A stretch of 24,111 nucleotides of DNA from Firmicutes bacterium UBA3738 (GCA_002372505.1 DFGY01000053.1:1-24111), one strand, 5' to 3'; positions 15,155 through 23,809 are shown, counted from the stretch's first letter. Made by a program: numbers and translations. The notes: generated by a model from the letters alone, not told the origin.

Positions 15155-15330
15155 AAAAAAAACCCCTCTTTACGAACGCGCGCTGTCTCATTATAGTTAA
15201 ATTTGTTTTTTAGGGTTTGTCATATTTCTTCCGGGAAAATGCCTTGGGAATAGCATCAGAGAGGATCCGGAAAATAAGGGGATATTGTTGAATATCCTTT
15301 TGGGGTTTCGCGAGCGTCCGTAAAGAAAGG
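15155..15330 (-). ncRNA. Candidate structured RNA, or structured 3' end of the surface-protein message, ending in U8
   Basis: On the minus strand 15330-15314 pairs with 15179-15163 over 17 continuous bases (14 Watson-Crick, three G-U), then one mismatch and three more pairs (15312-15310 with 15183-15181). Eight T follow at once (15162-15155). The same arms on the plus strand give A-C mismatches where the minus strand has G-U, so the minus strand is the likely transcript. Inside are a GGATAT/ATATCC hairpin (15280-15297) and an 8-bp stem around TTTTCCGG / CCGGAAGA enclosing a small ATGC/GCAT hairpin. I do not recognise a known RNA class. It may be an independent RNA or the 3' untranslated end of the surface-protein transcript, whose stop is 97 bases upstream. 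No clear promoter was found. Confidence 0.4.
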
Positions 15331-15355
15331 GCCTTTTGTCTTTAAGGTGGGTGCG

Positions 15356-15381
15356 GGCTGCCGGAGAAATCTCCGGCAGCC
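15356..15381. other. Perfect 11-bp stem-loop after surface-protein gene
   Basis: GGCTGCCGGAG and CTCCGGCAGCC pair perfectly over AAAT. It lies 45 bases past the surface-protein stop. Neither side has a T tract, so it is a message-stabilising or pausing structure rather than a complete intrinsic terminator. Confidence 0.6.
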
Positions 15382-15426
15382 TGCCTTATTGTGCGCCAGC
15401 TGTGCCAGCATTTGCTATCAGCACAG

Positions 15427-18400
15427 TTATTTAACTGTTACTGTTACCACTTTAGCCAGTCCGTTCTGCGCGTAGCAGTATATCTTGGTCTTGCCCTTCT
15501 TGACGCCCTTAACCTTACCTGCCTTGGTCACTGTGGCTATCTTCTTGTTGGCAGACTCGTAGCGTGTCTTTACGTGTACGCTTACTTTCTTGCCCTTGGG
15601 TACCACGCCCTTAGCGTTAAGCTTTAAGGTCTTGCCTCTCTTGAGCTTCTTGGCTTTCTTGATTACTGCCTTCTTAACGGATACGCTCTTGTAGTTTGCG
15701 TATTTCTTGTGTCCCGCTGTACGTACGTGCAGGGTCTTGGAGATGGCGTTTACCTTGTTTCCGTTTTCAGCTATGAGGATGAACTTGTAGTACGTTCCCT
15801 TCTTAAGCTTCTTTCCTGCAACTTTCTTTACGTTCAGGGTCTTGCCTTTTACTGTAGCCACTTTCTTGTACTTGTTCTTCTTTCCGCACTGGTTTGCGTA
15901 GACTGTGTACTTCTTGGCTCCCTTTACCTTGCTCCACTGCAGCTTGATCGATTTCTTTGTCTGCTTCTTGCTCATAAACTTCAGCGGTGCATAGGTTGAT
16001 CCCTTTATGTCATTGTCGCTGTTTATCTTCGTTACCAGCGCGTTAACTGCCGCAAGGGGTGCCGGGGTACCGGGCGTTACACTGGCTGGAATCAGTTTTT
16101 CAATCACCTTTATGTTTGTAATGGTGTCTATTTTCACAAGGCCATTTAATGACTGCTGCAATGCAGAGGCTGCTTTGTCAATGTCTTCCTTGCTTGCGTT
16201 TGGATTACTTGCTACTGCCTTAGCCGACTTTATTGCATCTTCAAGTGCCTTCACACTCTGTGGTGTGTAATCGTCTCTCTTGCTGCCCTTAATTGCGTCT
16301 TCAGCCTTTGCAAGTGTGTCTGTCAGCGTCCTTAGAGCTGTCTCTCTGTCTGCAGCGGCTTTTGGCTTAAGGCCGTTAATGGCATTCTGAAGGTTAGCAA
16401 GACCTGTCTTTAGCTGTTCTTCCGTAGCTGCAGGATCTGCAGATACTTTCTTCGCTGCATCTACTGCGTCCTTAAGCACTTTTGCTGTTTCGTCAGTATA
16501 CTGAGCTGTATCTATCTTCTCTGCTTCCGCTATCTTTGCATCCAGATCTGCCTTCGCTTTTTCCTTTGCCGCCTCTGCTTTTGTCTTAAGGCCGCCTATC
16601 GCTTTTCCTATGGCATCTTCCGCCGTCTTAAGCTGCTCTGCGGTTGACTTCGGATTCTCCGATACTTTCTTAGCGTCCGCTATGGCGTCCTTAAGAACCT
16701 TTGCTGTTTCGTCAGTATATGGAGCTGTGTCTATCTTTTCTGCTTCAGCTATCTTTGTGTCCAGACTTTCCTTAGCTGCAGCCTGCTCCTTTGTCACCAG
16801 ACCATCTACTGCCTTTTCCAGCTTCTCTCTGGCTGCCTTCCACTCGGTGTCGTCCGCATCTTCGCTCGCCAGCACTTCTTCAGCTCCGGCTATGGCATCT
16901 GTAAGAGCCTTTGCGCTCTCTTCCGTGTAAGGTGCGGTGTCAATAGCCTTCGCCTTGTCAAGAGAATCCTTTAGAGCTGCCATTTCTTTGGACTCAAGTC
17001 CGTCGATTCCGTTATTTAAGCCATCAAGCGCATTTCTCTTTTCCGGGCCTGTGGCGTTTGCATCGGCAAGCACCTTTTTGGCATTCTTAACTGCGTCCTT
17101 AAGCTCTCCCACAGTCTCCGGCGTATATTTGTCACCGTCGTTCTTAATGATGTTTTCTGCCTTTTCCAGTCTATCTTTTATGGCTTCTCTTGTGGGCACC
17201 AGATTGTTTTCGGCCTTCTTAAGATTGTTTACGGCTTCCTTCATTTCCTCAGCTGTCGCAGCCGGGTCTTTTGCCAGAACTTCCTTGGCCTCGTCTATGG
17301 CGTTCTGAAGCACTGCAGCCGTCTCTCTGGTGTACTGGCTCTGGTCTATCTTTTCTGCGTCTTCTATGGCTTTTTCGAGACCTGCGCTTGTGGGTACCAG
17401 TGCCTTTATGGCATCTGTGAGTTCCTTCTCAGCATTTTTGATCTCGTTTGCCGTGGCGTTGTCGTCACCAAGTACTCTCTTTGCTGTTTCCAGTATCGGC
17501 TTAAGTGCCTCTACTCCCGCCTGTTCATAGTACTGATTTGTTTCGTTTTCGGCGATAATCTTCTCTGCATCATCTACTGCGTCCTTAAGGCCTGCCTTTG
17601 TGGATACCAGTCCGGCTATGGCTTCTCTTATGGCCTTTGCTTTTGCATCCTTGTCCGCGTCTGTGCTTTCCTTGTCTTTTAATGTTACAAGTCCGGCATT
17701 TAACGCTTCCGTCAGTGCATTTGCCGTCTCTTCCGTGTAGTTTTGCTTCTTTATCTTGCTTGCGTCGGCTATGGCGTCTTCAAGCTCCGCATCAACTTTT
17801 TTCTTAAGGTCCGCTTCGGCATTTCTCAGTTTGTCAAAGACTCCCTTTATGTCGTCTACCGTAGCATCCGGGTCTTTTGCAACGGCCTCTGCCGCAGCTA
17901 CCGCTTTATTCAGCACTGCCACGCTGCCATTAGTATATGGCTCTTTGTCCATATCCTTAACTTTATCTATGTACTTTTCAAGGCCTTCCTTGGTCGGGAT
18001 AAGGTCTGCTATCGCACTTTCGATCCCTCTTGTGGCTCCTTTCAGCTCATCTGCTGTGGCTCCGGGGTCGTTCAGCTGGTCTTCGCCCATGACTATGGAG
18101 TCTGTAAGGGCCTTACCTGTTTCATCCGTGTAATCGGCAGGGTCATATCCTGCTGCCTTATCCACTGCCCTTTCGAGCTCGGCTCTTGCGCTCTCAAGGT
18201 TTCCTATGGCGCTATCCAGTATGTCCTTGGCTGCCTTTCTGTCCTCATCCGTTGCACCGCCGTCTCCTATTACATCCTTGGCATTGTCAATGGCTTCACT
18301 GAGTGCGTCTGCACTGTCATCCGAGCAGCCTTCTGTGTCTACTCCTTCTGCAGCATTCACAAGATTCTGCAGATCCGTATTTGTCACTTCCTCATTATCT

Positions 18401-21400
18401 GATGAGAAGAAGGGCACATAGGATGCACTCTCGTATCCGAAGATTACGTCTCCCGGATTCTTGGCGGGAAGCACATCCGCACTTGCGCCTGACTTCTTCC
18501 AGCCCAGGAACTTGTATCCTTCCTTGGCGCTTACCTTCGGGAAGGTGAGCCTCTCTGACGGTGCTGCTTCGTATTCGAATTCTGCACCTTCTCTTCCCGG
18601 GCTTCCCTTTGTCATCTTGACCCAGCTGTCTTTTCCGGCTCTGTCTGTCATGGTTCCCTTTTCGGTATCCATGGTGAATGTTGCCTTTGTGGCTGCGTCC
18701 GCTCCGAAGTACACGCCCAGGTTGTATACTCCGCCTTCCTCTCCGCTGTTCACTGCTGTGATTGGCGTTGAGAAGGCATAGCCTTTAAGGCTTTCGTCCG
18801 TTCTGGATGTGCTGTGCGTAAAGGCGTTGTCCTGCGTCGTTCCGCTCTCGCTTCCTTCTGCCTTTGGCGTTACAATGAGCTCGTCATCTGCCAGCGTGGT
18901 GGCATCGTTTACTCCTCTGAACTTCTTTCCGCCTTCTCCGTTGGTTATTCTTACGGAGTAGTAGCCGTCATATACTTCGTCTGTGGATACTCCGCCGAAG
19001 GCATATGTTCCGTCTGCCTTTACATCCTTTTCCATCAGCATCTGTCTTTGGCCTTTGGCTCCGCCCCACAGGCTGGCCTTGTAGTCTCCTTCTGCTCCGG
19101 TTACTGCTGTCTCTCCGGCATCTTTCTTTCCGTTCTTGTTCTTATCTTCGAACATGGCACCTTTTACCATACCTGTGGCGATACTCATGGCTGTGGCTTC
19201 GCCTATGTCGATTCCTTTGAATACTTTGCCGTCAGGTGTGGTCAGGTCTTTGTATGTTACCGGGGACACTACCAGTACCGCGTTTTCCGCGTCATTTACC
19301 GTGTTCTTATCCACTACTGCCTCTGCGGTCATTTCCTGGCTCCAGGCTCTTCCCTTGCTGTCAAAGTCAGGTATCTTGGCTATGGCCTTAAGCCTTACGC
19401 AGTTGACTGCATTCCAGTCTGTTACGTCTGCGGCCTTCTGCCATGTTCCGTTTCCTTCGTCCCAGGTCTGTGTGTAGTCGCCCTCCGATACAGGCGTAAC
19501 TCTCGTTCCGTAGGTTACTTCGAATATGCTTTCGTCTATGCCCTTGAGTGCCTCTTTCAGGTTTATGGAGAATGGTGCCTCGTTGCTCTCTCTTCCGGAG
19601 CTGTCCTTACATCCTTCAGTGAGCTTGCCCCAGTTTTCTCCCTTCTTGGGTATGGGGATCCATGTGGTGGTTCCCTCCGGTGCCTGTATTCCCGACAGGT
19701 TCGTTACCGTCGTCTTCATTCCTACGCTGGCATCTGCTTCGATACCTATAGGCAGAATGGTCTGGGGATCCGCCTCATCGTAGGTGACGTAATTTTTCAT
19801 TCCCATGGTCCTGGACTCTGTCTGTGCACGGACTATGATCTTGGGGACGACTGTCAGCGCATGGTTTCCACCAACGCCAAACATTTTTCCGCCGTCTGTC
19901 ATCAGATTAAGTGGATTTCCTTTAACAGGCGTTTGCCAATCTCTCTCTATGATGTTACTATTCGGATCTACGTTTTTAAGTTCAACAAATACATTATCCC
20001 TATACATGTGTGTGCCACCCGGGGTGGTCACCTTCGTCTTTACACTGTACTGAACATGAAGAAGTGCTCTTCTAGCCGCACCATTGCTGTCGTAGGCAAA
20101 CCCAAGCGCTCTTTTCTCAATAGGCACATTACTGAAGTCAAGCTTGTAGTAGCGCACCAGCTTTCCATCTTTACTGGTTACTTCGATAGGCTTCTTCGAT
20201 ACCTTCACCTGGCTTGTTATATCATCAGGATTCATAAGATAATTCTCTGTGGCATCTTCGCGCAATGGCGTATCACCAAGCCGCACTCTCTTTACGTCGA
20301 GGGTAGCATTCTCCGGGACACAGATGTAAACATTATATTCTGTAAATGGATTTTTTTCTCCTTCACCCGACTGTCGCAGTTCTATGGTTTTGACGTCGCT
20401 TTCTCCGCCGGCCCCAACAGAAACTCCTCCACCTGGTCTGTTAAGATCCTTCGGTGTTGTTGTTACTGTATCACTCACATACATCTTAAAGTATCCATAT
20501 TTATCGTATAAAGTTGTTGAAAAATGTGTATTGATAGGCACTTCTCCCGTCGTAACGCTATCTCCATCTGTGTTTTTCACTTCTATCGTGCCGATGGTCT
20601 GTAGGCCGGAGAGATTCAAAGCTGTACCTAATATGTGGTTATAAAAAGCACCGCCACATACTTCCCCTGACGGAAAACTTCCTATGTCGAATTGTACTTC
20701 CTTTATATAGTCACCCTTCACTAGTCCAAGCTCATCTGATGTAATGTAATAATTACTCGGATAATTCTCTTCCTTTTCCTTACTCCTATGTGACTTTTTC
20801 TCAATGTCTATAGTTTTCCATTCATCCGGATTGTTAATTGATTTGACCTTGAAGTTCCTTGCTGTACCTCCATATGGCGCAGGTATCGGAACGGCTATGA
20901 CATGTACCTTGTCAATATCAAACTTTACATGTACTGTTTTAGGCGCAGAATCAGTGTCGCCCGAATTGCCCACAGCAAGCGAACCCAAATATGTTGATTC
21001 CTCTTTTGGTGCATTGCAACCGTAAGTGTGTACATTGGCAGATGTAAAGTCTACATGGGCACTTCCCAAAACATTACCCTTTTGCGCGAACATTTTCTCA
21101 CCACTGTTCGCTATGTAGTATCTGTTTTTTCTTACTTCAGGCTCATCAACTATTCTTTCGTCGTTGAGGTTGGTCATCACGCATTCTATATCCACGTCAA
21201 AGTATTTTGTACCATCTGGTACCCTAACATTAAAGTCTACAGGCCCCATCATCTGGTTTCCACCAAATGGAGATTTTACGGGATAAAGAGAACGAGTTTC
21301 CCATCTATTATTGCCTTTGTTTATGGGAGTGCTGAACATTCCTTCCGCATCCGGTTTAAGTACCGGCGTTACCCCTTGCGGCAAAATATAAGTCAGCTGC

Positions 21401-22233
21401 AGTTCTCCGAGTTGTGATGTCGTGGAAGGTGTATAGAAACGTAAATCTCTTTCTCTGTAATTGCTCACTTTATTGTTCGCAACAATGCTAACATCTGCAC
21501 GTTGCGACGATGCATTGTAGAACAACCCAAATCCTGTTCCCTTTGCATCCACCGATCCCACAGTTTCGTTGCCTTCACCATCAATGTATGTAACTTTTAT
21601 AGCATCTTTCATGTCTGCAAAGGCCATCTCGCTATTATACTGCACTTCAAAATCCCACGTAATTGTTGTTACAGTTGGAAGCAGTTCCCCGCTGACTATA
21701 TTCGGGCTACGTGTCCAGTCACTCTCATCAGTTCTCAATGTATATTTGAATTCATTGGAATTTCTTGGCATACAAACGATTTTCTCATTAACAAGCACGG
21801 CACCTTTCTCTACCAAAACCTTTTCTCCGACAAGAGAGGCTTCAATATTAGGATTACCTTCGCCTGTTCTAACCCAGGACATGCCATCATTCAGCTCAAT
21901 CTTGATTTTTCTCCCCTCCCCTTGAGGTAGATTGGCTAATTTAAGTGTATAGCTGTAGCTGGGCACGCTCGAATCAGAGTTTACGTGAACCTGCGCCGTG
22001 TCTTCAAAGCCTACCGTGATTTTTTTGTTTTGATCCGCCGGGTCATCACCTTCTCCGGTTAGCTCCATGGTGCCTCCACCCGGTTGAATCTCAATTGGTT
22101 CTGATGCCGCTTTAGCTTCCTGTGCTCCGAACATACCAAAAGACTGCGGCGTCGTGTACGACCCCACAACCATAATGGCAAGCAGAAACACAAAAACTCT
22201 GTGCAGCCATCTGCTGTTAGTTCTTGATTGCAT
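15427..22233 (-). CDS. Giant secreted surface protein with FIVAR repeats (adhesin-like)
   Basis: The protein has 2268 residues. A signal peptide (RVFVFLLAIMVV core) probably ends at AKA-A near residue 43. Residues about 45-1020 are beta-rich and unrecognised, resembling Gram-positive adhesin modules. About 1020-1130 is SdrD-B/Cna-B-like (FEDKNKNGKKDAGE). About 1180-1275 is an InlB/Listeria-Bacteroides-type repeat (EGYKFLGWKKSG). About 1284-2034 holds 11 FIVAR-type three-helix repeats of about 65-71 residues, marked by a Y-T-x-E-T...L...A pattern. About 2035-2268 has an Fn3-like module and a Big_2-like module; the last 185 residues contain 54 lysines and two acidic residues. There is no LPXTG or terminal membrane helix, so wall attachment may be electrostatic. 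AGGAGG eight bases before the ATG fixes the start. FIVAR proteins often bind host or matrix molecules; the ligand here is unknown. Confidence 0.85.
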   Translation of the reverse strand: MQSRTNSRWLHRVFVFLLAIMVVGSYTTPQSFGMFGAQEAKAASEPIEIQPGGGTMELTGEGDDPADQNKKITVGFEDTAQVHVNSDSSVPSYSYTLKLANLPQGEGRKIKIELNDGMSWVRTGEGNPNIEASLVGEKVLVEKGAVLVNEKIVCMPRNSNEFKYTLRTDESDWTRSPNIVSGELLPTVTTITWDFEVQYNSEMAFADMKDAIKVTYIDGEGNETVGSVDAKGTGFGLFYNASSQRADVSIVANNKVSNYRERDLRFYTPSTTSQLGELQLTYILPQGVTPVLKPDAEGMFSTPINKGNNRWETRSLYPVKSPFGGNQMMGPVDFNVRVPDGTKYFDVDIECVMTNLNDERIVDEPEVRKNRYYIANSGEKMFAQKGNVLGSAHVDFTSANVHTYGCNAPKEESTYLGSLAVGNSGDTDSAPKTVHVKFDIDKVHVIAVPIPAPYGGTARNFKVKSINNPDEWKTIDIEKKSHRSKEKEENYPSNYYITSDELGLVKGDYIKEVQFDIGSFPSGEVCGGAFYNHILGTALNLSGLQTIGTIEVKNTDGDSVTTGEVPINTHFSTTLYDKYGYFKMYVSDTVTTTPKDLNRPGGGVSVGAGGESDVKTIELRQSGEGEKNPFTEYNVYICVPENATLDVKRVRLGDTPLREDATENYLMNPDDITSQVKVSKKPIEVTSKDGKLVRYYKLDFSNVPIEKRALGFAYDSNGAARRALLHVQYSVKTKVTTPGGTHMYRDNVFVELKNVDPNSNIIERDWQTPVKGNPLNLMTDGGKMFGVGGNHALTVVPKIIVRAQTESRTMGMKNYVTYDEADPQTILPIGIEADASVGMKTTVTNLSGIQAPEGTTTWIPIPKKGENWGKLTEGCKDSSGRESNEAPFSINLKEALKGIDESIFEVTYGTRVTPVSEGDYTQTWDEGNGTWQKAADVTDWNAVNCVRLKAIAKIPDFDSKGRAWSQEMTAEAVVDKNTVNDAENAVLVVSPVTYKDLTTPDGKVFKGIDIGEATAMSIATGMVKGAMFEDKNKNGKKDAGETAVTGAEGDYKASLWGGAKGQRQMLMEKDVKADGTYAFGGVSTDEVYDGYYSVRITNGEGGKKFRGVNDATTLADDELIVTPKAEGSESGTTQDNAFTHSTSRTDESLKGYAFSTPITAVNSGEEGGVYNLGVYFGADAATKATFTMDTEKGTMTDRAGKDSWVKMTKGSPGREGAEFEYEAAPSERLTFPKVSAKEGYKFLGWKKSGASADVLPAKNPGDVIFGYESASYVPFFSSDNEEVTNTDLQNLVNAAEGVDTEGCSDDSADALSEAIDNAKDVIGDGGATDEDRKAAKDILDSAIGNLESARAELERAVDKAAGYDPADYTDETGKALTDSIVMGEDQLNDPGATADELKGATRGIESAIADLIPTKEGLEKYIDKVKDMDKEPYTNGSVAVLNKAVAAAEAVAKDPDATVDDIKGVFDKLRNAEADLKKKVDAELEDAIADASKIKKQNYTEETANALTEALNAGLVTLKDKESTDADKDAKAKAIREAIAGLVSTKAGLKDAVDDAEKIIAENETNQYYEQAGVEALKPILETAKRVLGDDNATANEIKNAEKELTDAIKALVPTSAGLEKAIEDAEKIDQSQYTRETAAVLQNAIDEAKEVLAKDPAATAEEMKEAVNNLKKAENNLVPTREAIKDRLEKAENIIKNDGDKYTPETVGELKDAVKNAKKVLADANATGPEKRNALDGLNNGIDGLESKEMAALKDSLDKAKAIDTAPYTEESAKALTDAIAGAEEVLASEDADDTEWKAAREKLEKAVDGLVTKEQAAAKESLDTKIAEAEKIDTAPYTDETAKVLKDAIADAKKVSENPKSTAEQLKTAEDAIGKAIGGLKTKAEAAKEKAKADLDAKIAEAEKIDTAQYTDETAKVLKDAVDAAKKVSADPAATEEQLKTGLANLQNAINGLKPKAAADRETALRTLTDTLAKAEDAIKGSKRDDYTPQSVKALEDAIKSAKAVASNPNASKEDIDKAASALQQSLNGLVKIDTITNIKVIEKLIPASVTPGTPAPLAAVNALVTKINSDNDIKGSTYAPLKFMSKKQTKKSIKLQWSKVKGAKKYTVYANQCGKKNKYKKVATVKGKTLNVKKVAGKKLKKGTYYKFILIAENGNKVNAISKTLHVRTAGHKKYANYKSVSVKKAVIKKAKKLKRGKTLKLNAKGVVPKGKKVSVHVKTRYESANKKIATVTKAGKVKGVKKGKTKIYCYAQNGLAKVVTVTVK
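15985..18385 (-). repeat. Array of 11 FIVAR-coding repeats in the surface-protein gene
   Basis: Successive units of about 200-215 bp code for the FIVAR modules; boundaries are approximate. The units near 16470-16560 and 16680-16770 are nearly identical in DNA (offset about 213 bp; both encode AEKIDTA-YTDETAKVLKDA), which points to a recent duplication. The other units are well diverged. Confidence 0.75.
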
Positions 22234-22504
22234 TATTTAACCTCCTACATTATTGAAATATCCATTCCATTCCTTTCCTCTTCCTCTTTACTGAATAGTT
22301 CTGCTTTATCTATGTTTTCATCACCTATTCTGCCTCCTCTCCTTTGCATGATTTAACGGTTTTTCACGAAATGTCGATTCCGTTGCTGAGAACAGTACTA
22401 ATTGAGGCAACCGCCTGAAGGCCGGGAGCTCTATCTGAACAATAATCGGTATACTGTAGTCGGAACTCTTTCATAACGAATTATTGTTTTAAAAAAAGAA
22501 ACAC

Positions 22505-22530
22505 AAAAAACGCCTGCGCCCTCGCAGGTT
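22505..22530 (-). terminator. Intrinsic terminator of the right recombinase
   Basis: On the minus strand CCTGCG pairs perfectly with CGCAGG over AGGG and is followed by CG and T6. It ends the recombinase transcript before the surface-protein leader, so the surface gene should have its own promoter. Confidence 0.75.
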
Positions 22531-22688
22531 ATGTTGCTGTATCCATGTATTGATTCTTGTATCTTTTATACTTTAAAGCACTATCTGGCTTTATGTATTA
22601 CTTTGCTATTTTGATTCGGCTTTTTCAAAAAATGCTTGATTATTACCCTCTGATATGTCAATATTGTTGTATAAATCTTTGTGTTTTG

Positions 22689-22719
22689 CTCACAGAATTG
22701 ACATTCTGTGAGTTTTTTT
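22689..22719 (+). terminator. Plus-oriented terminator with no visible plus-strand gene
   Basis: CTCACAGAAT and ATTCTGTGAG form a perfect 10-bp stem over TGAC, followed by T7 on the plus strand. There is no plus-strand gene to its left within this region, so it may end an antisense or small RNA running toward the recombinase, or be left over from a rearrangement. Confidence 0.7.
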
Positions 22720-22770
22720 AGTGTTTTTTTGCGCTTAAGCTGATGAGCTTGGTTTGATTTTCTGCCGTTG

Positions 22771-23805
22771 CTATACCACGAGCCCCAATCTTTCTATTTG
22801 CCTTATATGTTCCTTCGGAATGGTCTTTATGTACCTTCTTGTGGTGTTGATGCTGCTGTGTCCAAGTACGTCTGCCAGCTTTGCTATGTCTTTCTTTACA
22901 TTGTAGAAGACTCTGGCGAAAAGCTTTCTAAGGTTGTGAGGGAATACTTTTCTTTCTTCTACTCCTGCCAGTCTGCACAGGCTCTTCATCATCTGCCAGA
23001 TTTGACTTCGGTGGAGGGGCTCTCCCTTACCGTTTAAGAATATGCTGCCTTCTGTTATGCCTTGCTTCTTTGCGTAGGTGAGTAAACGTTTACTCAACTT
23101 TCTGCTCATAAGGACTTTCCGCTCCTTGCCTTTTAAGTAAACGCTTACTTCTCCCCTGCGCACGGCTTCCACGGTGAAGAATTTCAGCTCGGACACCCTG
23201 ATGCCTGTGCTGCATATAGTCTCCATGATTAACGCTGCTCTTTCCTCTGCATTGCTTTTCTGTCCGCTTTTCTTTTTCGCTTTATTACTATATATAGCCT
23301 TCTTGTTCCTATCGCAACAATTAATCATCCTCAGGTATTCATTCTTTGTGAGCATTCTGCTTTCGTCTGCGAAAGTTTGTTGTTGGACTTTATAGTTCTT
23401 AACTTTTATGTCTTCTTTACCCATGCTTTTAAGGAGTGCTCTTATTCCTGCAAGCATGCTGTTTATCCCCGACGGGGAATAACCGCTTTCTCTCAGGTAT
23501 TCCTTATATACAATTACGTCTTCTTTTGCTATATTGTTAACGCTCTTGCTCATACTGTTAGTGTCTTTTTGATTATCTTCTGTGCTAGCATAACTACTTG
23601 TTTCTTTACATTTACTCCCTTTTTCCTGCTCTGTGTCACCTTCCGGCTCGACTCTTCTTTCCTTGTCGCAATAAAAAATCAGGAACCTTTCGGCGTCGCG
23701 CATGTACTTCTCCATGGTTGCGTCGGACTTTTCGCCTTCTCTTAGTTCCTGCTTCAATGCTAAAAGCACTGCTGCCATTTCGCAGCTCTTGTTTTCTTTT
23801 TTCAT
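22771..23805 (-). CDS. Tyrosine recombinase / integrase, complete
   Basis: The protein has 344 residues. The N-terminal SAM-like core-binding domain spans about 1-145, interrupted at about 46-92 by a hydrophilic insert rich in Glu, Lys, Ser and Asn. The catalytic domain spans about 150-344, with R203 (STGIRVSEL), a beta-hairpin lysine (K227 or K230 in GKERKV), H290 and R293 (FPHNLRK), H316 (LGHSS) and nucleophile Y325 (TTRRYIK). The full catalytic set is present, so it should be active, making a covalent 3'-phosphotyrosine link at its DNA site. The ATG at 23805 has AGGAGAGG upstream. It is preceded by the same nested inverted-repeat leader as the paralogue at 1-509 and followed by a terminator at 22505-22530. 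Its target is unknown; the two leaders and the surface-protein upstream region are candidates. Confidence 0.92.
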   Translation of the reverse strand: MKKENKSCEMAAVLLALKQELREGEKSDATMEKYMRDAERFLIFYCDKERRVEPEGDTEQEKGSKCKETSSYASTEDNQKDTNSMSKSVNNIAKEDVIVYKEYLRESGYSPSGINSMLAGIRALLKSMGKEDIKVKNYKVQQQTFADESRMLTKNEYLRMINCCDRNKKAIYSNKAKKKSGQKSNAEERAALIMETICSTGIRVSELKFFTVEAVRRGEVSVYLKGKERKVLMSRKLSKRLLTYAKKQGITEGSIFLNGKGEPLHRSQIWQMMKSLCRLAGVEERKVFPHNLRKLFARVFYNVKKDIAKLADVLGHSSINTTRRYIKTIPKEHIRQIERLGLVV

Positions 23806-23809
23806 TTTT

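Larger units (their letters stand above)
14963..15426. other. Gene-free region rich in stem-loops
   Basis: These 464 bases lie between two convergent genes, with no convincing coding frame. They hold a stem-loop GTATGGT/ACCATAC (15058-15075), the terminator of the plus-strand gene (15113-15148), a long imperfect inverted repeat with U8 on the minus strand (15155-15330, listed separately), and a perfect 11-bp stem-loop (15356-15381) near the surface-protein stop. Confidence 0.7.
22234..22770. other. Gene-free region between surface protein and recombinase
   Basis: These 537 bases hold, from right to left on the minus strand: the recombinase 3' end, a plus-oriented terminator-like hairpin (22689-22719), an AT-rich stretch, the minus-strand terminator of the recombinase (22505-22530), a 9-bp inverted repeat AACAATAAT/ATTATTGTT (22438-22446 and 22480-22488), a GC-rich foldable leader (about 22360-22435), and a possible 34-codon frame ending in the surface gene's ribosome site (22245-22349). 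No convincing promoter for the surface protein was found; TTATGA-17-TATACC inside the inverted repeat is one weak option. Confidence 0.6.

Noticed and set aside
18814..20511. 565-codon plus-strand frame opposite the surface-protein gene
   Set aside because: Shadow of the surface-protein reading frame; composition is Cys/Tyr/Phe-rich and unlike a real protein, with no ribosome site.
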